In this document: positions 51,668 through 62,683 of the stretch, in pieces | Layout: each line of letters begins with the position of its first letter | Numbering within the stretch: the stretch's first letter is position 1 | Source: Platynereis dumerilii | Lineage: Eukaryota; Annelida; Polychaeta; Phyllodocida; Nereididae | Direction: 5' to 3' | Length of the DNA stretch: 64,000 nt | NCBI GenBank assembly: GCA_026936325.1 | Contig: JAPTHN010000001.1 | Location: forward strand, 72,534,380-72,598,379 | Made by a program: the position numbers and the translations under genes | The notes under the pieces: model-generated | Told to the model about the DNA's origin: nothing | The model's database searches: none | The model's input: only the letters and a program-made list of their open reading frames with translations

Positions 51668-51985
51668 TTAGTATAGGGCCATTTGTAATGTTTCCTAAAT
51701 TCAGGGTACATTTTTGGAACCAATGTTTTTTTTAATCTATGATATCCATAGAACAAAACTTGAGTTGGTTCCATTTTTTTCTATGGCTCCTAAGGCGGCC
51801 ATCTTGAAATCCAAAATGGCCGCCGCCCAAACGCTATTTTAGCCATAACTCAAGAACTGTTTGACATAGAGATGCAAATGAGGAGTCTAAATTGTGTAGT
51901 TTGAGCTAACAAATGCAAAGGGACCATTTATTTCACTCATTAGTAAAGAAAAAAGCAGAAAAGTGCATATTATTAGTATTTTTTA
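51668..51985. repeat. left arm of a 5.7 kb inverted-repeat pair
   Basis: The complement of 57060-57355 matches from TAGTATAGGGCCAT through AGGGTACATTTTTGGAACCA and TCTATGGCTCCTAAGGCGGC to AATTGTGTAGTTTGAGC. The arm contains GGCGGCCATCTTGAAATCCA then AAATGGCCGCC, an imperfect palindrome. Confidence 0.8.
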
Positions 51986-54900
51986 CTACCAAGTCGGCAC
52001 TAAACAGCATGCTACAGATTCGTGGATGTGAAACTATCGGACTTGAATAACTGTGCTTTGACAGACTTATAAAATCATTGTGTTATCAGGTGTTATGGAT
52101 AATTAATTGATTCTAAGTCTATGAATGTTGATAACACAATAACACAAGCTGAAGTTGAGTTTTTTCCAAAGCTCCTTTTGTCTTTTTCTCAACTGCACTG
52201 TTTTCCTTTTTGTTTAAGATTTTCATTTTGTTCAACTTTGTGCTTTCAAGGGTTGTTACATAGCTTAATGATGCTGTATATACACATTTTGTTTGACTAA
52301 GTCAATAATATTTGGCTTTCGGGATATTGTCTAATTAATGGTAATATTCAGCTTCAATGACATTAACCTTCATTACTCCAGTACCGAGTCATTACCGTCA
52401 GTGCAGCTAGGGTATAGACTTCATTCAAATTAGTCAGCTGATTACCTGGTTAAGAGTCAGTTTTATTGCTTGATTATGCTTTTTACCACCCCAGATGCTT
52501 TTAGAGGAACAATGCTTCATATACTTAGGTTATTGTCAAAATTTGGTTTGTATAGTCCACGATGGGACTGAAGAAGCAGGCAAAACAACTGAAACCCACA
52601 GACCCTTGTATTATTTGCCAAGAAAAACTAAAGAGTGCATTGCAGACACTAAAACATGTATGAACATTCAACATGTTAAAATCATTCTCATGATCACTAC
52701 TAAAAACCAGGAAAATATTATTATCTCACTGAAATTTGCATTGATCAAGGACAGGAACTTAACAAAGTTATGAAAGAAGAAAGAGGACTGCAAAGGATAA
52801 CAAGTAAACCTGTAAACAACTGAAATTTTGATGCCTAGAGCTGTCAAAAAGTTGCCTTTACCATCTGAAACCAGTCCTGCAATATCAAGCCATACAGGTA
52901 AATGTGTGTAGCATTCTCTCAAAAACGAAGCTCAATCATTTTGCTGACTAATCAGTCAAGGAAATTACCGTCTGGTCAAGACAAGCAATGTCTTCAGCCC
53001 CACATGACATTCACCCTAACACTGTCATCAACCTCCCATGACCCTCTCAAAGTGTCATGGCCCAGCCATGACTTTGGCAGTGCTCAAAATCATCTTTGAC
53101 AGGCTATTTAAAAATAACTGCTGCTACTATCACTTCCAAGCTTGGCATGAAGTTGTATCACAGTATCAACTTCCTCTGTGAATTTTGGTAGACCTATCTA
53201 TTACATAATGAGGAAAAGAACCAAAGGCTCCAGAGAAATTAGAGCACTGTCATCAGCTGCTGATGACTTTGCCGTTTTTCACGAAATTGGTTAGAATTAG
53301 TCATGCTACTGTCATGCTGCTGTGAGACACCAGCTGAAGGAGCTGGAATTATACCGCAATGGAGAACTGTACAAACTTGCTGGCAACTACCAGGGTGTGT
53401 GAGAGACAGTTTCCTTCTCAACATAGGTTGCCCTAGCTCAGCTTACTGGATCATTAAACCTTCAATATATATATATGGAGTCCATACTGCTCTATGATTA
53501 GGATGATTCACTCAATATTTTCTGTTACCACTTTGTTGGTCATTTAATAATGGTGAAGCCCTGGTGATTAGCCCTCTGGCAAATTACTGTCATATGAGGA
53601 CAATTGCGATTCTAGCTAAGTCCTGGTCCTGACAGGATGATTGAATGTTTGGGGTTGATCAGTTGGGTATCAGAAGAAAGTCTGATCTCTGTGCAGCTAT
53701 ACTCATCACCTCCTTATGTTTGTCACTATTGGAGATGTTGGGAGTACTTGGGATCATGTGTACGGTAATTCATTCTCAGGACCGAGCGTACCCTTCAGAT
53801 TGTCTCTCTTGGGTGTGAGATCTCCCTATCAGCATTGGGAGTGTACCGAAAGTCCGAAACTACTTTTTGCCGAAACGAATCTGATTCAGCATCTTTGCTC
53901 AGATGTTAGCTGCTCTTGTCATATACCAGTGCTGAATAACCATATCAGATGGGAGCTTGCAACTTGTAAATTGAGAAGATAATCTGTATGAGAGTCTTGG
54001 CATGTAGGTACTATTTCCCTTGCATACATACTAATTTTTCCTAGCGAAACTGACCAGGAATATAGTCACTGTTTTATATGCATATTCATGTCATTTTATT
54101 CTCAGATCTTAGTCCACATTCAGAACCAGCCGTGTCTGTCAAATGTATAGTACTGGAACTTGTAACAGAATTGTCCCAACTCATTTAGGTCTTGTCTTCC
54201 AAGCAAGTGTCATCAATTGTTCTGAATTTGGATTTTTCCTTTTTTAACGTAACTATATGGGTAAAGAGTGACTTTAAAGGGTGCAGTCATTGTGTGAAAG
54301 AGAGCAGTTCTTAGCTATGTCTAGAAACCTGCAATTTCGCCAACTGAAAACCACTCCACTGCAGGAATGTGTTGAGACTGCAGACTAACAAAATTCAAGT
54401 CAAATTGTGGAATCAAATTAGCGTCTGGGCCACTAGGACAGCTGTCTATCAGGTCCACGCTGAGCAGAACTCGGCAGAACTGGGCTAGGTGTGCTTGCAA
54501 TACATTTGTGTATGGATGTGAAATACAGAATGTCCAATGAAATATTGTGGCCTGTTCCCTCAGAGTCACAGTCACAAATAGATGTAGACTTTCTACATAA
54601 TTGAGGACAAAATACTTACTTGACAGTTCTAGTCAAGTTGACTGCCGGTTTACCAGGAAAGAAGATGCATCAAATGACTCACTTCAAGTCAGATGATTCT
54701 TTCCCACAGGTGATATCCACTGGTCTTGCAGAGAAGAGATCTTGTTTTGGATTCAGAAAATCATTGTTGATCCCTTAGCTTGTCAAGTCAGATGTTCTGT
54801 CACATGGGAAGTAGAACTGTAGATTACTACAGCTTCTGTCTTCAATTCCTACAAGTTCTAAATGTGTATACATAATTAGTTTCAGCATCACTTTTAGGTC

Positions 54901-55663
54901 TTTGTGGCATTGATGCACAGATTTAATACACTTCATCTGTGCATTGACATCTTGGCACCATTTTCTCCATCAGAATCAGATTCTTCCATTACAAAGTATG
55001 CAGTGAATGGGCATGTAGGTGTCCTCAAAATTTTCTTCTGCCGCACAAGCACATAAGCCTGTGAAAGACAAATGTGTTTGCTTGTATGACCATGTTAATA
55101 TGCACTGGTCGATCCACATGCTACATGTACACTGTACATGATCTTTTTTAGAGGCGATGCATCAGCCTATCGCTGATATAGTCTTAGTGATTCTATATAT
55201 AGCCACTCGCCTCTGTATAGATGGCCACAGGCCTCCCGACAGGAGGCAGAGGCCAAAATTGAAAATTCAGGCTGTGAAGCCACGTCAGCAGAACGGGGCT
55301 AGAGTGGTATGCATTAAAATGCGGACCGTGCAAATTTGCGGACCGGCGGGCCGCGGGATTTCGTAATAAAACGCGGATGGGCAGGTGCGGAACGGGACAC
55401 TTTTTGCGGGATCGGCGCGAAAAACATGCAGATATGGTCTAATTTGCTGAACAAGCTGAATTTGCATTAAAAATCGCCTCTATTTTTTTTTGAAAAAATT
55501 TTCTTGTTAGGTTCTTTAGGCCAATCATACTCACATGATCCAGTTCCTCGGATTGAACTTCAAGATATTGTGGCCAAGGTTGAAACATAAGTTTGCGAGT
55601 GAGTTGTGTTGAGGCACTGGACTTTCTCTGAGAAATTGCAACATATTAGTTTATGTATTATCA

Positions 55664-55802
55664 GTTACACCCTGCTCGTTTCGAGGGTACGGGAATATAC
55701 ACCACGAAGGACTCCATACACCACGAAGCCGAAGGCTGAGTGGTGTATGGAGGCCTGAGTGGTGTATATTTCCGTACCCTCGAAAAACGAGCAGGGTGTA
55801 AC
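55664..55802. repeat. hairpin H5
   Basis: A 139-bp near-perfect palindrome: GTTACACCCTGCTCGTTTCG then AGGGTACGGGAATATACACC facing its complement around GAAGCCGAAGGCTGAG. The flanks GGTTTTATCCTCAG (55803) and CTGAGGATAAAT (56122-56133) are inverted, so the hairpin may be one end of a ~460-bp element that also holds the CRE-like motifs. Confidence 0.88.
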
Positions 55803-55879
55803 GGTTTTATCCTCAGACTTCTTGTTTTATTGATGCCCATAGATTTTCTTGCAAACTGAGTCTGAAATGTCTTTCAGTA

Positions 55880-56025
55880 ACAAAGCAACAGCATTGTGCC
55901 GTCATCACCAGTGCTGTCACCAGGATGATGTCACAATGGCTCAAACAATGGCATTGTGACGTCATGATTATTGTTGCTACAAGGATGACGTCATAACAAT
56001 CCTATGGTTGCAATTGTGACATCAT
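55880..56025. repeat. degenerate repeats with TGACGTCA (CRE-like) motifs
   Basis: Units of about 50 bases with ATTGTGACGTCATGATTATT, GTTGCTACAAGGATGACGTC, GGATGATGTCACAATGG and GTGACATCATTG. Similar motifs lie at 29788-29895, 37291-37322 and 58764-58836, each near a hairpin. Confidence 0.7.
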
Positions 56026-57059
56026 TGTTTATCTCATACACCCTGTCTGGTGACGACAGACAGGGTGTACGGTGTCATACACCGCGGCTCTCAGCCAATC
56101 AGAATCAAGGATTCACACTGGACTGAGGATAAATATATATACTTGTTACATTGTCATATTTTCATACTGCTATTACGGTACTGGTGTACAACAGGAAGGG
56201 TGTAATGTCTGATCATTCCTACGAGTCTTTTGTGGCTTTGTTGCGCTCTATGTAATGTTGTCTCTCTATACATTTACAATTCTTGTTAAAATTATGAAAT
56301 CTTCTATTGATCTACTAAACAAAATAAACTCTACCTGGGCATTGGACCATTGGACCTTGAATAACAACATTACATCATAGATACAGTGGCGTTACTAGAA
56401 ATGCAAGTTTTTGGGAATGCTCTGGCTGAAACAATTCACTACCAGCAGTCTCAAGAATCTTGGGATCCAAACCCAACTTCATCTGTCTTAATAAACAGCT
56501 TTGGTCAAACCCAACTTCATCTGCATTTATTAACAGCTTTGGTCTTCCATGGCTTTTACACTACATATATTCCAGTTCAGAAATGAAAGAAATAATACTC
56601 ATCACGAGGTTATGTACTTGATTTTTCTACAATTTGGGAAAGGCTCAGTTTTGAGGAGCTGATGATTGCTTCAGATAAGGGGCTAAACCAATTCATAGTG
56701 GCCCCAACTGTAATGGAGAACACTTCTAAATACTGTCAGACTGTCAAGAAATATTATTTTGACATAATCAATTGCACATAGATACAGTAAATTTTATAAT
56801 TATTTACACATCGAGATTGCTCATTTCGCCTAAAAATTGAGTTGTCCTAGGTTACCTGACCTTTTATTTCCATGGCAACAGAAAAGTTATTTAAACACTG
56901 TCAACAAATTAGATTTTTTCAGAGTACACAGTAAATACCTGAAATTAATTCTGTGAAAATTTCATTCAGCTATTTCGAATAGAAAATTCCACAAAAACGA
57001 GTGGTCAGAACTTTTGAAACGCTTCTCATACATGCAAGAAAATACCAAAAATATAAATT

Positions 57060-57355
57060 AATTTACTTTTCTTTTCACTTAGGATTAAAAAACATGGTAC
57101 CATTGAATTCTCCTGCTCAAACTACACAATTTTGACCCATCATTTGTATCTCTATGTCAATCCATTGTTGAGATATTGCCAAGAATAGTGTTTCAGTGGC
57201 GGCCATCTTGGATTTCAAGATGGCCGCCTTAGGAGCCATAGAAAAAAATGGAACCAACTCAGGTTTTGTTCTATGGACATCATAGAATAAAAAAAACATT
57301 GGTTCCAAAAATGTACCCTAAAGTTAGGAAACGGATAAATATCCTACATATGGCC
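57060..57355. repeat. right arm of the 5.7 kb inverted-repeat pair
   Basis: Inverted partner of 51668-51985. It contains GGCGGCCATCTTGGATTTCA then AGATGGCCGCC, a palindrome with 12-14 bp arms whose half is close to the YY1 consensus GCCGCCATCTTG. Confidence 0.8.
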
Positions 57356-57585
57356 ATACACTATTTAGGAGTCGTCTGTAGGACTATATTTCTTTATGCA
57401 TCTTCAAAAATGCCACAGTCTTGTGAAGCAATATTGGCAATGATTTAGTTACTCGGTTGATTAAAACTATAGAAGACTCCAAATGATCCATTATTGACCT
57501 ATTGAATATGTAATGACATCACAGTAACAAAAGCAGATTGAAGTAATCACTTGCACTTCCCTGACTCTAACTACTCAAAGGGTGT

Positions 57586-57875
57586 GACCTGGGTGTCTGC
57601 CAGTCCTTGAAAAGCCTTGAAAAGCCTTGAAAAAATTGCATTTACCACAAAAGGCCTGGAATCTGCTTCATACTAATAAAAAAAAGAAACACAGCTGAAT
57701 ATTTTGCGATTTCTTGTGACAGTCAGGTCGCCGATACATTTTTACTATCAGAAAAAAGTAATCTGCATTCTCTGGAAGATTGGCCTTGATTTTGGGAAAA
57801 TTTGGGCCAAGAAAAGCCTAGAAAATCCTGGAATTTGATTCCAAAAATGCTGCAGACATCCTGCACTCAACACAA
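57586..57875. mobile_element. probable small MITE-like repeat
   Basis: Left GGGTGTCTGCCAGTCCTTGA with repeated AAAGCCTTG. The complement of the right end reads AGGATGTCTGCAGCATTTTT then GGAATC. Short imperfect inverted ends and internal AAAAGCCT/TTGGGCC phrases suggest a small non-autonomous element. Boundaries are approximate. Confidence 0.45.
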
Positions 57876-58698
57876 CGAGACTGCAATGCAAGGGCAATAA
57901 TGTTCTTCTAAAATTGAGTTATAAAATACAAGAACTTTTCTGCTGACTTGACTTGTGTTGTGCTGGTATACCCCGGCTGACTTGACTTGTGTTGTTCAGT
58001 TGATGTTGACAGGCTAGTAACGTGTGTATCCACATATTCATAACATTTTGTCAAGGACCAACCACTGGTATTTTCATTTTATGCACAATATTTCATTAAC
58101 GTCTCTCTACTCAATCACCCTTAAATTAACAAAATATGAATGCACTATTGCAATGCGCTGAGTGAAACCTGCCTTATTTGGCTGTCCTATCAAGATGTGC
58201 GTGCAGAAGAAAATTTTGAAATGCTAATCTAGTGCATTAATAAAGCACATAGAAGCTTGAAAATGATCTTATAAAATACCTTGTATTTTTAGCTGTCAAC
58301 CCCTTCCACAATTTTCCCGAGTTTTTCATTGTAAATAGCTAAAAAGTGAGTTACAAAGACAAAAGTGAGACACCAATTGGTAAACATATATCAAGATGCC
58401 TGGGGTTATTTCTAATATAATTTTTCGTTCAGATAAATGTCACTGCAATAATTCCTTTCATTTAACATTATAGTATGAAAGCCACTATATGTACATTGTT
58501 ATTTTTATTCTTTTAAAATATGTTCACTGCCATATTTGCCTGATAACTGCCGTTGAGTCTGTCCGTTTGTACAGTGTGACTCTTCAGGCTGGCTTGGTAG
58601 TCATCAAATAAACTGAATTATCATCACCTCAGTCATGAGATAAGTAGGGTATTATCATTAGATGACCCATGCAACAACCATCCATAACGCCCTCATTT

Positions 58699-58766
58699 GC
58701 AGGGCCGACAATGATTTTGAGGGCCGACAATGATTTTGAGGGCCGATAATGGTATTGTCGGCCCTG
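58699..58766. repeat. GGGCCGACAATG repeats and small hairpin H6
   Basis: Three units of AGGGCCGACAATGATTTTG-type end in CATTGTCGGCCCTG-like inverted sequence. CATAACGCCCTC just to the left recurs in hairpin H7, so the two are related. CRE-like TGATGTCATG and TGACGTCATG follow at 58764-58836. Confidence 0.65.
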
Positions 58767-59270
58767 TGATGATGTCATGACTCATGCTGCCTAGCAACCA
58801 TGAGCATCTGAATCTATAAATAGATTGTGACGTCATGATTTTCAAGGCCCTGCAAGTGGTAGCGTCACAAGTTTTGTTGAAATCTTACTGACTCAGTGTT
58901 GGTTGTTTCTTTTGTTCTCAGTCCCTATTTACCTGACGACTTTGAAATTTTCACAGGATTTTGAATACTGTATTATACACCAGCACTGCAAAGTACAATA
59001 AAGTGCATAAATTGATTGTGATTTTAAAGCTCTGTAATTGGGAAGTTCTGAAAATTTTTACTAGTCCAGTTCTTAGTGTCTACAGATTTTTTACAAGGAA
59101 TTCAGGAATTGTCCTGTATAATCAATGCTGGCCATTGCCAGGTACCCTAATCGCTCGGGTGAAAATTGTTACAATCTAATTTATGGAGAAAAAAATTGTT
59201 ATGGTACTTAAAAATCGAATTTGTATCACAGATAGGTCAGGGTGGCAGATGAATTATTTGAGTAAGAGGT

Positions 59271-59458
59271 AATGATAATAGTAATATCATGACCTGAGTC
59301 GGGCGTTATGGGAGGTTGACAGCCCTCGGGCTTGCTTGTCATCCCTACGATTGTCAGCCCTCGTTCCTCGGGCTGACAAGAATTCGTAGGGCTGACAAGC
59401 AATCCCTTGGGCTGACAACCACCCATAACGCCCTCCACAGGTCATGTTATTGTTATAT
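59271..59458. repeat. hairpin H7
   Basis: A 188-bp palindrome. Arms run from AATGATAATAGTAATATCAT then GACCTG and GGGCGTTATGGGAGGTTGAC to their complements. Within it CCCTCGGGCT, CCCTACGA and GCTGACAAG repeat four to five times. Confidence 0.85.
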
Positions 59459-60615
59459 TGTACAGCAAAAAACATTGTAACAAAGAGTGTGCAGCTGTGG
59501 TTCATGTGAAAAAAAAATTCACAGGACTGTCATGTTAAATTTTAATTGAGTGGATTGCCTCCCCCCAAAGATGGCATTGATTGCTATGAGAAAGTTCACT
59601 TTTACAATGGCCTTCAATGATGTGGGACTTCTTAGAAGGTGTTAATTTAAATATACTAACTCAAGGTGTGAATGGCAAATTGGCTAATTGGTGAAGTCTT
59701 AATTGCTATTCTGAATTGCCTGACATGCACAGTGCATCCTGGGGAAAAAATATATAGGCCTATGCATTTTCAACGAATTCTCAGCAATTAATTGAGATAT
59801 CTTCATGAAAAAACGAAATCATAAAGATTAAGGCACCAGGACCCAAAAGAGCCTAAAATTCTAATTCTAGCCCTAATAGAAGTGTCTGAAAACTATCGGG
59901 AGGACACCGAACCTGTTCGGCCAATCAGAGGGCAGTAAAACAATAACAAGAATATTTCTATTTCCTGTTTTGCCGTGATTTGGTTGAAACTAAAAACTTA
60001 AATTGTAATTAAACAAGACACAAAAGACACACAAAAAAGCAAGACGCCTCAAGTTAGCCTATTCTTCATTAATTTCATGAAAAAGAAACTTTGATAAGTG
60101 CTTCCTTGACTCTCACAAACGATCCAAAATTTCTGACTACCCCTTATTTAACTGGTTCGCTCACAAATGCGAGTGAACTCGCAAATAATTATTGAAAATG
60201 TACATGAAATCTTCCATGTATATTCGGTGTCAATTTTTGTGTGGAGATTAGAAATCAATATCTCGAGTGAGTATGCCATTCAAGAACAATCCTTTGATTT
60301 TGATAAAAATGCCTCTCCTTTTTTTGTGATATGAGAGCACAAAGATCAAATAAGACTAGTTATTTATTAATCTGATCAATTTAGCTCTTTCCAGACTCTG
60401 GTGTTGAGTGCGCCAATTTGCCATCAATTGGCAGTTACAGGAACAGAGGAATGCTTCTTGTTTAAATTTTTAATAATACTTTCAAATAATTTGAACAGTG
60501 TAAATAAACTTGTTGAATTTTGTTGAGTGTTCTGGTTTTTTCTCGCTTGATCTTTTGACGTGACATGTCATAGTATTTCAGGACGTTGCATGCTCAAAAT
60601 AATTAGGTCAACTAG

Positions 60616-62334
60616 ACAGTAAAATTTTTAATTTTGAGTCAGCTCAAATGATTGAGTGAGATGGTTGCACAATTTGTTTGAGCTGACATAGCTTGTAGTT
60701 TTGAGTTATGATAATCTTTCCGTTGTCATAACTTAAAACAAAAAGCTACCTCAGCTCAAAGGAATTGTCCAATAGGGTGTGTCAATTTTCAATTTTTATG
60801 CAAATTCAAAAAGCACTAGTGCCTAAAATATGCGTTTTGACTTGGGGAATCCAAATCTGTTTTCGAAATGGCAATACAACAATTCTTACCTACTTCAATT
60901 TTGGTTCAAAGTTTCATTATTTTTTTCAGTTTCGAACATCTTCGCCAATCCGCGGTTCCCTGTAACTTTGTCAATATTTTTCATACAGCATTCTTATTGC
61001 CATGGCTGGAAAGCTCTCTAAGAGACCTACATTTTGAATACCAACATCAATGGAATGGTCTATGACAATATCTTGACTCCCTATGTCTCTTTGGCCGGCA
61101 CTTTTCAGAAATGAAAATGTTGTTGACTGTCTAATCCTATTAAAAAAGGGCTTTTGAATTTTTTTCACTGATAATTGCTTGATTCACATTCTGCAAGTTC
61201 CAGAATGAGCAAATAAAATATATTTTTAATTCTTGGTCATGGAAAATCCTGCTTTATGAGCTTGGAAGTTTTAAAGCTAAATTTTGTCGGAATTATTGAA
61301 ACAAATCATGGAGGGGCTGTTATACTTCATATTTTAACTTCATAAGAATTACATACAGGACAACATCACTGGTACCATGAGAATGCTAAGAGTATTGTCT
61401 TTCTTATACCATTCGACACCTCTGTCAGCCAATCATGAGCCAGAATTTCACTGCAATAAAACCCATATTCTTTGTTGTCCAGTTATCCTCCCATGGGAGA
61501 AAAATAAGTGAAGCTGTGAAAAAACAACAGCAACAAATGACAAGTTTCAGTTTTGTCTTATGGTATAAGCCAGTTATTCACCGCGGGATCTGCAATATGT
61601 GCTTATCACAGCTCGGGCTGTCGCCCTCGCTGGATAAATCACATATTGCCTCTCCCTAGGTGAATAACCTATACATATGGTACCACTCATGTTGCCCTGC
61701 AATAAATTCTGACGAAGATATGATATGAAATGCAACAGACCCCATCTCACATTTTTAGAGTTTTCAACTAACGTTAACATTAAAACTTCATCACACACAA
61801 GCCAGGCACTCCCATGGTAACAATTAAAAAAATGCTTGTATTTGGTCATTCTGGAACTTGGAGAATGTGAATCACTGCAATTGTCACTGAAAAAAATTCC
61901 AAAGTCATTTTTGAATAGGATTAGACAATCTGCGTCATTTTCATTCCAAGAAGTGCAGGCTGAAGGGCTATTGGGAATCAAGATATTGTCCTAGACCATT
62001 GATGTTGGTATGTAAAATGAAGGTCTTTTTGAGAGCTTTTCAACCATGGTAATTAAAATGCTGTATGATAAATATTGACAAAGTTATAGAGAACCACGGA
62101 TTGGCGAAAATGGTCGAAAACGAAAAAAATATTGAAACTTTGGACCAAAATTGAAGTAGGTAAGAATTGTCGTATCACAATTTCGAGAACAGATTTGGAT
62201 TCTCCAGGTCAAAATGCACATTTTAGACACTAGTGATTTTTGAAATTGCATAAAAATTGAAAATTGACACACCCTATTGTACAACCATCTCACTCAATCA
62301 TTTAAGCTGACTGAAAATTCAAATTTTACAGTGT
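60616..62334. mobile_element. 1.7 kb foldback element
   Basis: Long inverted arms (60616-61150 and 61905-62334). Left ACAGTAAAATTTTTAATTTT, right complement ACTGTAAAATTTGAATTTTC; then both have GATTGAGTGAGATGGTTG, GGGTGTGTCAATTTTCAATT and AATATTTTTCATACAGCAT-like phrases. The left arm has about 97 extra bases (60673-60770) that themselves form a small palindrome (TTTGAGCTGACATAGCTTGT ... AGCTACCTCAGCTCAAA). The centre holds hairpin H8. No coding frame. Confidence 0.85.
61560..61684. repeat. hairpin H8, in the centre of the foldback element
   Basis: Arms with TGGTATAAGCCAGTTATTCA then CC and GCAATATGTG face their complements around AGCTCGGGCTGTCGCCCTCG. The loop style resembles that of H1 and H4. 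Confidence 0.75.
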
Positions 62335-62683
62335 AGGTAAATCAGTCACTTTTACAATTCAGCTGTGACCTAGCTGGCTACAGAGAACCGCCATCATTGT
62401 TAATTTGAATAAGTTTGTAAAGTGATGTGGAATTGTGGACAAGACATAATCTAAAGGTAGAATAAAGACTACTGCTGTTGTTGGAGATACCATAAACTCA
62501 AAAGCTATAGAGTTGCGTATTGAGTCTATTGACCCTGTGGATCTAGACCAACACCCAGATCATGAATTCCACGCAAATGTTGCATCTCTTGGAAACATGG
62601 CCTTTTCTTGCATGAAGTGACCTGGTACTGACAATTTTCAAAATATTTACCAAAAGCAAAATTATTTGTGATCCAGATATGTA

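Larger units (their letters stand above)
51986..57059. other. 5 kb between inverted arms; no clear gene
   Basis: Only short open frames occur. One at 52562-52669 (plus strand, GLKKQAKQLKPTDPCIICQE then KLKSALQTLKHV) has a CxxC and protein-like composition, but I do not recognise it. Hairpin H5 and a CRE-like cluster occupy 55664-56030. If the arms are transposon ends, a transposase is missing or decayed. Confidence 0.45.

Noticed and set aside
60765-62293. Similar open frames in both arms of the foldback element
   Set aside because: They mirror the inverted repeat; no domain and no codon-level conservation is apparent.
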